A DNA stretch of 64,000 nucleotides, taken from Dryomyza anilis (lineage: Eukaryota > Arthropoda > Insecta > Diptera > Dryomyzidae). The translations under genes were made by a program, and so were the position numbers. The stretch is taken from positions 53,658,622-53,722,621 of the forward strand of contig OX638133.1 in the NCBI GenBank assembly GCA_951804985.1, given 5' to 3'. Shown piece after piece: positions 44,901 through 56,805 of the stretch (the first letter of the stretch is position 1; the number at the start of each line of letters is the position of its first letter). Under the pieces are notes generated by a model. The model did not search any database and was not told where the DNA came from. It worked only from the letters and a program-made list of their open reading frames with translations.

Positions 44901-46440
44901 TAAGTGTAATTTGATTTATTTAAGTCTATAATTTTATTTAAGTTCTACTTATATTTATGATATTTTTTTTTATTTATGTATTATTTTATTTATTTAAGCA
45001 TTTCATTATATTCTTTTTTTTTAAGTGTATAATTTTATTTAAGTATTGTTTTATTTATTTAGTTAAGTATTCTATTATATTATATATTTTTTAAGTGTAT
45101 AATTTTATTTAAGTATTGTTTTATTTATTTATTTAAGTATTCTATTATATTATATATTGTTTTAAGTGTATAATTTTATTTAAGTATTGTTTTATTTATT
45201 TATTTATTTATTTAAGTATTTTTTTATATATTATATATTATATATTTATATATTTTTTTAAGTGTATAATTTTATTTAAGTATTGTTTTATTTATTTATT
45301 TATTTATTCAAGTATTCTATTATATTATATATTGTTTTAAGTGTATAATTTTATTTAAGTATTGTTTTATTTATTTATTTAAGTATTCTATTATATTATA
45401 TATTGTTTTAAGTGTTTATTTTATTTATTTATTTTTTAAAGTTTAATTTATTTTTATTTATATTATAAAAAAAATGAAAACCATATTATTTTCTTTATTT
45501 ATATTTTTTTTTCTCTTCTATATATATATTTTTACGATATGTTTACGATACAAAAACTATGGGCCCACCTTTCTTGTACCCTTTTTTTGGGCTCAATATT
45601 TCCTATCTAAAAATAATAATTTTATTCCCTGTTGTTTTCCTTTTTTTTATTTTATTTATCTATCTATATTAATTTTATTCAAAAATTCTTTATTATTTTT
45701 CCTACTTATTATTCTCCAAATTTTTTTTATGCTTTTCTTTCTATATTTTTTTTTTAAATTATTACGCCTTTTATTTATTTATTTATTTTATTTTTATTTA
45801 TTAATAAATCTTTTATTTTATTTTTACAAACATACAATTAAACAAATACTACAATATAAAACATATACAAATCCATACTTAAATCTAAATTTTGTTTTTT
45901 TTTTTTCAAAAATTTTAGTTTTAGCCTAATTTTATTTTTAGCCAATTTTTATTTTTTATTTCAATTTAATCCAAAATTTTAGTTTTAATTTACTTTAGTT
46001 CTTTTTACTTTTTTTTTATTTTCATTTTTGCAAAATTTATGTATATATTTTTTTTTAATTCTTTAAATTTTATTTATATATATAGCCAAAAATTTTTTTT
46101 TTTTTTTTAAATTGTATTAATTTTAAATTTTAATTTAGTTTACAATTTGTTTTGCAAAATTTACAAATAGTTTTTTTTTCCTCAAAATCTCAACTCCTTT
46201 TTTTTTCTATTGGTTTTCTTAACTAATTTAGATTTTTTTTTTGTAAAGTTTTCTTTTTTTTATATAGAATTTTATCTCTTTTTTTTTTACAAAAACAAAT
46301 GATTTTGAATTTTTTTATTTGCAGAAATTTAATTTTGTTTTTTTTTTTTTTAAAGTGTACTTAACTCTGCCGCTGCTGTTTGCAGGTGCATAATTTTTTT
46401 TGCTGCAGATGTTGTTCTTGCTGCTGTTTTTGTGGTCGCC
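41980..46440. repeat. 4461-bp tandem duplication, first unit
   Basis: Holds 1.4 kb of flanking DNA (including the left end of element Y) and 3.05 kb of the left LTR. The second unit follows at once. The breakpoints share GCC: CAGCC/GATG on the left, GGTCGCC/TCTCG on the right, and the junction reads GGTCGCC/GATG. Differences between units are a handful of single bases (for example GTAACG against GTAGCG at the LTR edge). Confidence 0.9.
43386..46440 (-). repeat. Truncated duplicate of the left LTR
   Basis: Starts TGTAACGAAAAGCG after the target-site sequence ATTA (43382-43385) and stops at the duplication junction, so it lacks the last 0.8 kb (the CAA/CAG-rich part and the minisatellite). Confidence 0.85.
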
Positions 46441-49400
46441 GATGTAACTTTTAGTAGCATCGAATCCCATATTCGTAATAATGAGAATATGTTAATTGGA
46501 GAAACTTTAATTAATTTTTTTGTCATATTAATATTAAAGTTGTTTTATATATTATATTTTCTATTGGGAATTTTTAAATCATTAATTAAATTATTAGTAA
46601 CATCAATTCAAAATTCAATTAAATATTTTGTTAAATTAAATAAAATATTTGTCGAATAGAAACATATGAAAATAAAAATAATTTAATTCAATATATAACA
46701 TAAAATAAATATTAAATAAGTATTTATACTGATTGATATGCTTTGTAAAATTCTTTCAACCTAATGAATGTTTTACCGAAGTCAGTTTTCACAACTTCTA
46801 CAGGGGGGCCAATTTATTGAGTCAAACATAAAATTTGTTATTGATGTTTGTTCAAATTTTTGACCTCAAAAATAAATTGAGTCATTTAATGCTTTAATAA
46901 CATAACATACACTAAATAATGCAATATCATGTTTTAAAATAACAACGTAGAAGAAAATAATATTAGTAGAAACTGAACGACGCCGCCGACGCACGAGACG
47001 CACAAACAAAAAACAAAATGAAATCCAGAAGAAAAAAACAGTGTTGTAATTTAAGAAAATGGATAAATCAAAAGTAACAAATAAAAGTAGTTAATACTAT
47101 TAAAGATTTAGTTGTATTGAAATTATATTAAATTAATTCCTATTAATATTTTAATTAAAAAATGTGTAAATACAATTAATGAATTAGTAAATACATTAAT
47201 ATTTTTAATTGGAATACGATTTTGTTTGCTATTAATATCAATTGTTATATATACGTACAATATTTTTTTCTGTGTACACTTATAAGTGTATATATACACC
47301 CAGAAAAAAGTCATGGTAAATTTATAGTATTTCAATAGAAAAACAATAGTTTATACCATTAGTCAATAGGATGCGTCGCATTAGTTCAGTAATATTGAAA
47401 CTGTTAATACAATGTGTGGTAATACCATAAATTTTATAATGTGATATTTTAATTACAGTAAGAGAGACCAATACAAATTTAATGATACGTATTATTAATT
47501 TTATGGTAAAGTCGAATTACATTTTCCTAATAATTTATTAAAACAAAAATGTATTTTAGTTAATTTATGGTATAATTTATTATATTTAAATGTCGAAATT
47601 GATATTCACTATTACAACACACAGCAAAAGATTATAAAACATTTAATGTTTGCTTTGGTTTCCAATAATTGATTGTAGTACTTGAGTCTGCAGTTATTTT
47701 TGAGTCCGTTGCCATAATATAAGTTCGATGTATTATTTATTTTCTGTAATAAATAAATATATAACTATGAATAGATATATAAATATTATTTATTTACCAT
47801 AAATACATTGAGTCCTTACCAATGTCACGTTTAATAATGTGGATTATGTAGCGAAAAGCGAATTAATCGACAACCGATTTCGATTGGAGCTGGCGTAGGC
47901 ACTGGCGGTCGCTCGGCTAAGCTCGCCGGAAATGTCGTGGGACATGTGGCTCCATTCGCCGTTACATTAAAAAAAACTTGCCTACTATTTGAATTTAAAC
48001 CAAAAAAAATTAATGAACAAAAAAAAATTTACACGCAAAAAAAATGACTCACGCAACAACAAATCTAACACTGACAAAAAAAAAATTATTAAAAGGGATA
48101 TGAAAAAAATATATATAAGCTAACAAAAAAAATAATCTAAATTATGTATAAAAAAATGCATGAAAAAAATATAAATTAATTTAAATAAATATCGCACCAA
48201 AAAAAATAAATTAACAAAAAAATGTTAACAACAAAAAAAATAATTTAAACAATCCAAAAACAAAAACCTAATACCCTAAATAAACTAATGTCCCTAACTA
48301 AACAATAAACGATACCCTACACTAAGTGAAATGACTACGGAAAATACACAAAACCAAAAAAAAAACAAACAACTTCTGGGCTTGATGGATGCCCGTTGCC
48401 TTCCCTCCCTACACATAACGTTCCTATGGCAACACTGAAAAAAAAAACTAAGAACGTCCCTAAACAAATAAAAAAAACTACACCTACTTCACCACATCAT
48501 GGACCACTGAAAAAGAAAATTTAGCACATATTAAATAACAACACAAACATTTTCAGAAACAATTTACAATTTTTTTATTATATAACATTTAAAATACTTA
48601 AAACTAATTTACAAATCTCTTGTATTTATTTACAATACCAATATTTTATTTATTTATTAACATGAATATTTTTTTTTTTTAACAATAAAGATTTTTTTAA
48701 TTTATTTTATTTAAATAGTTTTTTTTTATGTATTAAGTATTAATTTATTTTATTTAAAATTAATTTTAAGTAATATTTTATTTTAAGTGTATAGTTTTAT
48801 TTTGTTAAAGTCTAATTTTATTATTTTTTTAAGTTTTATTTAATTTAAGCATGTATATATTTTTTTATTTAAGTAAATTATTTTTTTATTGAATTTTATT
48901 TATCTTAGTGTAATATTTATTTTAGTCAAATTTAGTTTACTTTTAAGTTTTATTTATTTAAATGTATCTTTTATTCGCTATAATTTTTTTTTTTATAATA
49001 TTTTGACTTTTATTTCTTTAAGTGTACTTTCATTTCATTAAATCTTAATTTTTACTTGAGTTTTATTTCTTTAAGCGTACTTTTATTTCATTTAATTTTA
49101 ATTTGGATTTTATTTAAGTATTGTTAAATTTTATTTTAAGTGTATAATTTTAATTTGTATAATTTTAATTTGTATAATTAAAATTTTAAGTATACAATTT
49201 TATTTCATTATGTTTAATTTTATTTTATTTAAATTTTATTTTATTTGAATTCTATTTTATTTAAATATTTTTTTTATTGTATTTTATTTATTTAAGTGTA
49301 GTTTATTAAGTTTTAGTTTACTTTCAAAAATTTTTTTTTATTTATGTGTAATTATATTTATTTAAGTGTAATTTGATTTATTTAAGTCTATAATTTTATT

Positions 49401-50901
49401 TAAGTTCTACTTATATTTATGATATTTTTTTTTATTTATGTATTATTTTATTTATTTAAGCATTTCATTATATTCTTTTTTTTTAAGTGTATAATTTTAT
49501 TTAAGTATTGTTTTATTTATTTAGTTAAGTATTCTATTATATTATATATTTTTTAAGTGTATAATTTTATTTAAGTATTGTTTTATTTATTTATTTAAGT
49601 ATTCTATTATATTATATATTGTTTTAAGTGTATAATTTTATTTAAGTATTGTTTTATTTATTTATTTATTTATTTAAGTATTTTTTTATATATTATATAT
49701 TATATATTTATATATTTTTTTAAGTGTATAATTTTATTTAAGTATTGTTTTATTTATTTATTTATTTATTCAAGTATTCTATTATATTATATATTGTTTT
49801 AAGTGTATAATTTTATTTAAGTATTGTTTTATTTATTTATTTAAGTATTCTATTATATTATATATTGTTTTAAGTGTTTATTTTATTTATTTATTTTTTA
49901 AAGTTTAATTTATTTTTATTTATATTATAAAAAAAATGAAAACCATATTATTTTCTTTATTTATATTTTTTTTTCTCTTCTATATATATATTTTTACGAT
50001 ATGTTTACGATACAAAAACTATGGGCCCACCTTTCTTGTACCCTTTTTTTGGGCTCAATATTTCCTATCTAAAAATAATAATTTTATTCCCTGTTGTTTT
50101 CCTTTTTTTTATTTTATTTATCTATCTATATTAATTTTATTCAAAAATTCTTTATTATTTTTCCTACTTATTATTCTCCAAATTTTTTTTATGCTTTTCT
50201 TTCTATATTTTTTTTTTAAATTATTACGCCTTTTATTTATTTATTTATTTTATTTTTATTTATTAATAAATCTTTTATTTTATTTTTACAAACATACAAT
50301 TAAACAAATACTACAATATAAAACATATACAAATCCATACTTAAATCTAAATTTTGTTTTTTTTTTTTCAAAAATTTTAGTTTTAGCCTAATTTTATTTT
50401 TAGCCAATTTTTATTTTTTATTTCAATTTAATCCAAAATTTTAGTTTTAATTTACTTTAGTTCTTTTTACTTTTTTTTTATTTTCATTTTTGCAAAATTT
50501 ATGTATATATTTTTTTTTAATTCTTTAAATTTTATTTATATATATAGCCAAAAATTTTTTTTTTTTTTTTAAATTGTATTAATTTTAAATTTTAATTTAG
50601 TTTACAATTTGTTTTGCAAAATTTACAAATAGTTTTTTTTTCCTCAAAATCTCAACTCCTTTTTTTTTCTATTGGTTTTCTTAACTAATTTAGATTTTTT
50701 TTTTGTAAAGTTTTCTTTTTTTTATATAGAATTTTATCTCTTTTTTTTTACAAAAACAAATGATTTTGAATTTTTTTATTTGCAGAAATTTAATTTTGTT
50801 TTTTTTTTTTTTAAAGTGTACTTAACTCTGCCGCTGCTGTTTGCAGGTGCATAATTTTTTTTGCTGCAGATGTTGTTCTTGCTGCTGTTTTTGTGGTCGC
50901 C
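46441..50901. repeat. 4461-bp tandem duplication, second unit
   Basis: Direct copy of 41980-46440. It continues on the right into the rest of the LTR, so this unit holds the LTR that is still attached to the internal region. Confidence 0.9.
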
Positions 50902-51690
50902 TCTCGTTGTTGTTGTTGTTTTTCGCTGGTTTTGTTGTGGTGTTTGCCGTCGCTTTCGGTATTGTTGCAAACGTCGTTGTTGTTGTTGTTCTCCGCTGTT
51001 GTTGTTTCTCCGATGCCAAGAGCTATGCGGGCGCTTCGTCACACAAACAAATTAATCGTCGGGCGCTCCGCAGCTCAAAAATAATTCGCTGGTGCTCCGC
51101 TGGCACAAACAATGGTCAGGCGCTCCGCCGGCACACACAAAATTCGGTGGTGCTCCGCTAGCAGATTCAATAGGCGGGCGCTCCGCAGGTACAAACAATG
51201 GGTGTGCTCCGGTGGACACAACCAACCAATTTGCGGGTGCTCCACTGGCGCAAAAACAATTTGTGGGCGCTCCGCTGCGCTAAAATGATTCGCGGGTGCT
51301 TCGTTAGCGCAAAAACAATTTGTGGGCGCTCCGCTGCGCTAAAATGATTCGCGGGTGCTTCGCTAGCACAAAAAGTTGCAAAAGGGCCGGGCGCTCGCAG
51401 TTAACAAAAACAAATCGTTGTTAAAAAAAATATGACCGTAGCGCGACCCGACAATTCAAATTATTGAATTTCCGCACGATTTTGACGGATGATTCTTTTA
51501 TGTCTGACCGTCGGTTTCGAGTCTCCTTTCTTTAAGACCGGAAATTCGCCATCCTTCTTTTCTTTTTTCTTTTTTTATGCTGGCAATGCTTTTTTATGTC
51601 AGTCATCCATTTGTCTTTGGAGGTGTTCCAAAGATTGACTTGTAAGTTCTGACAGCTCGCATCAGTGTTGCATCACAGGTGTCCGTCACA
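47847..51690 (-). repeat. 3' LTR of the Ty3/gypsy retrotransposon (3844 bp)
   Basis: The element lies on the minus strand, so its 3' LTR is the left one. In + orientation it begins TGTAGCGAAAAGCG and ends GTGTCCGTCACA (TG...CA). ATTA precedes it (47843-47846). It matches the LTR at 57876-61855 along its whole length apart from indels. Contents: A-rich edge, TTTA-rich middle with a tandem repeat of about 70-95 bp (49480-49876), a CAA/CAG-rich stretch and a GC-rich minisatellite. The 151-codon frame at 49936 is open by base composition only. Confidence 0.85.
51057..51376. repeat. GC-rich minisatellite in the 3' LTR
   Basis: About nine or ten degenerate copies of a 30-40-bp unit with the core GGGCGCTCCGCTGGCACAAA, in a region otherwise close to 80% A+T. 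The same array is in the other LTR (61217-61530). Confidence 0.85.
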
Positions 51691-52373
51691 AAGCCAGTTT
51701 CCGGATGAGCCGCCTGTCAAACGTCGGAAGCTGGAAACAACGCCAGTCCGGATACCCTCGCTATCGAATTGCCATTTTTTTTTTTGAGGTTAGTACAGAG
51801 AAATACAAATAAATATACGACTAAACATACAAATAACCTATGAATACATAAACTTAGAATACTTAATACTAATATCACAAAAATACGTATATATATTCCA
51901 CAGAATGGTTATCACAGGAGTCAAGAAATATCACAGATCATCTATGTTTTGAGGTTACCGAATATCGGAACCAAAAAAAAACTTGCTAGCCTTATACCAA
52001 AAAAAATACAATTAATCTTTTTTTTTTCTTTTCAGGTAGTTCAGGATTGTCCCCGTATAGCTTTTGGGTAAGTTTATAACATTCCTTTTTATTTTTATTT
52101 GATTAATTGGTATATATATTTGGTATATATTTGGTTAGCGTTCTGACCCTTTTTTTCTTTTTTTGTGCTATAACTTTTAGGTGCTGTCCTGTGTACTCCG
52201 TGTACCTTTTTTTTATATATATATATATATATTTTATCTGTATATATATATATATCTTTGTTTTTTTTTTTTTTTTTTTTTTTATTTAGTTATATCAATT
52301 TTTTTATTTTTTTTTATTTAGTCATTTTAAATATTTTTAAGTTGAGTTTCAGGTGATTGGTGTTACTATTTTT
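51691..52373 (-). other. Retrotransposon 3' non-coding region
   Basis: Lies between the integrase stop and the 3' LTR. Contains long T runs and an AT microsatellite (about 52217-52255). No env-like ORF. No obvious polypurine tract lies directly against the LTR: the sense strand there reads GGAAACTGGCTT before TGTGACGG. Confidence 0.6.
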
Positions 52374-53512
52374 TTAAAATTTCAAATGTTGTGCATGTAC
52401 CATCCCTATAGGTTTTCCTAGCAAGTCTTCAATCTCATAGAGATTTTTCCCAACCGCTTGTTTTATGCGACATTTTATCCAGGGTCTGCATAACTTGCTA
52501 TTAATAGCCTTAGAAAAATTGCTTTGCACAAAGTTTTTTCTGAAAACTTCCTGCCCTGGCCTAAAGCTTATTTCTTTGGCTCTTTTGTTGTATGTTTTCT
52601 GGTTGTTTTCATATGCTTTGTGCAATTTTTCTTTGATTCGTTTCCGTACTAGTTGCATTTGGTCTGTTTTTGGTAGGATATTTAGGTTGCCTTCATTGAT
52701 TACGTTTAGGCGTTTGATTATTTTGTATGCGCTCGCATGTGTAATCATATTGTTGCCAAACAAAGCAAAATATGGCGACATTCCTATCGAGGCATGTACT
52801 GAGGCGCGTAAGGCACATTCGATGTCTGATAAATTTCTGTCCCATTCTGTTTGGTCATTCTGTAGATATGTTCGTATGCTACTAAGGATAGATTGATTTA
52901 CTCGCTCGCTTGCATTCGATTGCGGAGAGTAAATGGCGGTTTTCATATGATGAATTTCAAATAGTTCCATCAGTTCCTGAAATTCATTGCAAACAAACTG
53001 CTTTCCATTGTCTGAATGCAGAATTTCTGGAACTCCAAATTTGTGGAACACTTCAGACGTTAGAAAAGTTATAATAGCCGCCGAGGTGGCTTTCTTAAGG
53101 GCTTTTAGAAGAACAAATTTTGTTTGGTGATCTAACACGATAAATATGAAACAATTCCCTAACTTCGAGCGTGGATAAGGTCCAAGAAAATCTACATATA
53201 TTTTCTGGAAAGGTTTAGTAGTTATCACTTCTGCCCCCATAGTTGGTCGTAATATTTGATTAGTGTGTTTACACTCTTTACATGTTTCACAATTTTTGAT
53301 GGCTAGCTTCACTTGGTTGCACATCCCAGGCCAATAGAAATATTCCCTTACATTGAACAAAGTTTTGGCGAAGCCACTATGAGCCGTATTATTCTCATGA
53401 GCTCTTTTGATGACATCGTTGGTTAACTCGTCGGGAACCCACAGTTTCCAACAAGTGTCTTCCTGATCTTTGTCCCCACTATAAAACTCTGTTCGTTTGT
53501 AAACGAACCCAT
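52374..53512 (-). pseudogene. Ty3/gypsy integrase region
   Basis: Minus strand, open from the frameshift near 53512 to a stop at 52374. It begins with the zinc-binding region (HENNTAHSG ... CETCKEC) and the FYWPGM phrase. The DDE core then follows: YVDFLG (Asp), ILHSDNGKQF (Asp) and NASERVNQ (Glu), with about 35 residues between the last two. The C-terminal part has RPGQEVFRKN and ends near ENLLGKPIG-like sequence (YEIEDLLGKPIGMVHAQHL). All three catalytic residues are present. A 1-base insertion near 53515 separates it from the RNase H frame, so the polyprotein is broken. Confidence 0.9.
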
Positions 53513-54391
53513 TTATACCTTTAGGTCTGGTAACTGCTCACTATTATCCTCTATTGTCTTCTGTAAGTCCGTATAGGTCTGATTTTTGAATGCGTCCGAA
53601 CTTAAATCTAATATTGCACAATGCCCTAAGTCTAATTCCTCTATTTCTATTCTCGATAACATATCAGGTACTATATTTTTCGACCCACTCCTATGCTCAA
53701 TTTCGAATGCGTATCCTTGCAATTTAAGGCTCCAACGGGCAAGTCGACCACACAGGTCTTGTTGCTTCATTAGCCACTTCAGACTAGAATGGTCGGTTAT
53801 CACAGTAAATGGCATCATTTCAATATATTGCCTATATTTCGCGATAGCTACGACCACTGCCAAGCATTCTTTTTCAGTCGTGGTATAATTTTTTTGAGCA
53901 GAATTTAATTTCTGCGACATATATTCGATGGGACGCTCTTCTCCATCGGCATCTTTTTGAAAAAGAACTGCACCTATCCCTACATTAGACGCATCACACT
54001 GAACATAAAAGTGTTTCGAAAAATCGGGACTGATTAACACGGGACTTGACATTAATTTGACTTTAAGGACATCAAATGCTTCTTGGGCTTCTTGGGTGAA
54101 TTCAAATTTCTTAGTTTTTTTCAGTGTATCAGTGATAGGTGCGGTGAGAGTAGAAAAATCCTGAATAAATCGTCGATACCAGCCTACCGTGCCTAGAAAC
54201 CTCCGAACTTCTTTCGGATTCTTTGGTGTTGTAATATTTTGTATGGCCTCGACTTTATTTGGGTCAGTTTTCATTTTTCCATCACCTATTATATATCCTA
54301 GATATTTCAATTCTTTGAAACAGAACTTCGACTTTTCCATGTTGATAGTTAGACCAGCCTCTGTGAGTCGTTGGCCTACTTGGGTTAACAT
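53513..54391 (-). pseudogene. Ty3/gypsy RT C-terminal part and RNase H
   Basis: Starts directly after the lost RT active site with HIDMLTQVGQRL-like sequence (MLTQVGQRLTEAGLTINMEK), then KYLGYIIG (RT connection), then VRRFLGTVGWYRRFI. RNase H follows: FYVQCDASNVGIGAVLFQKD (first Asp), TTEKECLAVVVAIAKYRQYI (Glu) and VITDHSSLKWLM (Asp). All RNase H catalytic residues seem present. It overlaps no other gene. Together with the neighbouring ORFs it forms a pol order PR-RT-RH-IN, typical of Ty3/gypsy and unlike copia or BEL. Confidence 0.9.
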
Positions 54392-54393
54392 AT

Positions 54394-56805
54394 CTATGTG
54401 CGTGTTGAAATCGGATGATACACAAATACGCGATCTTTGAGTTCCGACGGTATCACATGGTCCATTAACCTACAAAGACGTTGCGCAGCGTTACACAGTC
54501 CAAAAGGCATTACTTTAAACTGGTAGAGTGGCCTACCCTGGACTGTGAACGCAGTTTTTGGTCGGCTGGCTTCCTCTAATGGTATTTGCCAGAACGCGTC
54601 TTTGAGGTCTACCGCCGAAATAAAAATGGTATCACCTAGCCTACTCAACAAACCGTCGATGTTTGGTAACGGGTACGCATCTTTTTTGGTCACCTTATTT
54701 AACTCACGTGCATCAAGACAAAGACGGTTTTTGCCTGGCTTTATAACTAGCGTGGTTCGATTATTCCAACTCGCTTGATTGGCTAACTCAATCACGTCTA
54801 AGCTGAGCATCCGGTCAAGTTCATCGAAAGTTAATTTTTGAATCGCAGGTGAGATCGGGTAGTATCGCATCTTTTTTGGTGGTGCATCGCCTGTATCGAT
54901 CAAATGTGTTTCTAGATGAGTTTTCCCTAAACCAAATTTTGTAAAACATTTAAACTCACTCTTTGCTCTATCTAACATAAAATTCTGTTCCCTACTTAAG
55001 ACGTGCATATTTAAACTTTCACTATCACTGTCATGTTCTACAGATATCTCACTAACACTGTTGACAAAGCATGGACTGATACCAAACGCTTTCCAAAAAT
55101 CTATACCTAAATACAACTCTTGTGACAAAGATGGGACTAAATATAATGTTAACATTTCACACTTATCATGACATTGAATTTTTACCCTAACTTTACCTAT
55201 AATACTTTGGGATTTTCCATCAGCTGTTTTGATGACTGATTTGTAGTCGAATATTGGAATATTCATTTTCTCCACAATTTCCATACAATCTTTACCTAAA
55301 CAGCTGACAGACGCCCCACTATCCATTAATCCCCTAAAACTATTATCATTAATCTTAACTTCTAAATATGGTCTTATAACTACTTCTAATGGTAATCTAG
55401 CTGACGCAATTTCTTTGCGTTCAGCTTTACGGTTCTTATATCTACTCCTAGTACTAATGATTTTCTTGCTTATTTCACTATTCTTATCCCTAAATATCTC
55501 CTCTCTTTTTTTATTATAATTTTCTAATCTTATGTGGTATGGTATTAATTCTCTAACTCTACTAACTATTCTATTGGTGGGTGTCTCCGGTGTTCTATTA
55601 ATAATTTTAAATCCTACATCTGCTGGTCCCCGGAACATCGCCATGTTCCGGGGACTGTTTCCCGAACACTTAGGACATTTAGGAGTAATCACACCATCTA
55701 AACCACATTTAAAACAAAACAAATTCCTCACACTAGACGGACACTCAAAAAAACTATGACCAGGTGTTTTACAGTTCCAACACGTTCGAACTCGTATGGC
55801 ACCTTCGTTCGATGTGTTGAAAGCGTCTATCTGACAGAAGCGTTCCTGCTCATCTGGAAACTCGAGTTCATTTACTCTCTTGTAGGGCGGTGCTCGATGG
55901 TTGTCCCTTTCTCGCTGGCGGTTATTTAGAGTTCTCTCAGCTCTCCTACACTCGACTAACAATTGGTCTAGTGTTGTGAGCTGCATTGCGAAAACTAATT
56001 GATAGACACCGTCTTTCAGGTTGTCTTTAACCATCCTCACTATTTCTACCTCAGGCATTTGCACTCGCATTTGGTTTCGGAGTAGCGCAATACTGTTTAT
56101 AAATGCCTCTACACTCTCGTTTCCAGCCTGTCTCCTTTCCATAATCTTCCTTTGAATCTCTTAGTCGCTCTCATATCGTCGAAACTTACGGATCATATGG
56201 TATTTTAAATAATCCCACTCACAAAAAGGGTTTTGTCTTCTAAAAGACCAGCACCACTCACTAGCCTCGCCTGACAACATCTGATGAAAACCCTTCATCA
56301 AGACTGGATAGGGGCACTGATAATCCTCTCTTATTGATTCAACCCTAAATATGAAATCTTCGATGGGAGCTGTTTTTAGCGTGCCATCAAAGTTGATTCC
56401 CCACTTATCAAACTTATACCTCATTGGATCAGGAATGGGCGGTTGACGTCACATATAAGTGTTGTTTTGTTGCACTGCCTGATAGGGAGGTACATTTACC
56501 GGGTAAGGGTGATTAATATTGTCCCTAGGAAGTCTATACACAGGTTGTGATTGTGGAAGAGATTGGTGTTGATCTGGCCCTTGTCTAGGCGGATCAAAGG
56601 ATCTTTGGTGATCTTCAGGCGCGGTTCTATCATGACTAGTTTGGTTGCTAATGGCTCTTTCCTCACTGAGAGATTGTCGCACTATTTGAGGAACTAATCT
56701 CATGATAGCCGACTCCACACTCCTCATCAAGCTCGCTTGTCCAGCTCCTACCGATGCACTAACATATTCTTTCAGTGTTAGTCCATCAGCGTTTAGTCCA
56801 TCAGT
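54394..56805 (-). pseudogene. Ty3/gypsy gag, protease and RT N-terminal part
   Basis: One minus-strand frame running from about 56805 (no ATG before 56727) to 54394, with two nonsense codons (near 56450 and 56160). Gag part: a Pro/Gln-rich N-terminus, then a capsid-like stretch (GEASEWCWSFRRQNPFCEWD). In the last 582 residues: zinc knuckle CX2CX4HX4C (residues 121-134) and a second Cys cluster (143-159), aspartic protease LMDSGAS (272-278), RT blocks KNRLCLDARELNKV, FISAVDLKDAFWQIPL and MPFGL (545-549). It ends a few residues after VFVY: the YxDD-containing piece that should come next is deleted and the frame is shifted. Gag and pol share one frame, so no frameshift signal is needed. Inactive. 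Confidence 0.9.

Noticed and set aside
45474..45929. 151-codon + strand ORF (repeated at 49936 and, in part, at 59952 and 60257), rich in Phe, Leu, Ile, Tyr
   Set aside because: It lies in the T-rich part of the LTR. TTT, TTA and TAT runs give such hydrophobic frames without selection, and in the other LTR the frame is broken by a 305-bp duplication and a deletion.
50776..51283. Gln/Asn-rich or Cys/Val-rich ORFs on both strands around the CAA/CAG runs (also 61001-61441)
   Set aside because: They follow trinucleotide repeats and the minisatellite, are open on both strands at once, and differ between the two LTRs.
50900..51380. CRISPR-like array
   Set aside because: Repeats are degenerate, spacers are not distinct, and the host is an insect. 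It is an LTR minisatellite.
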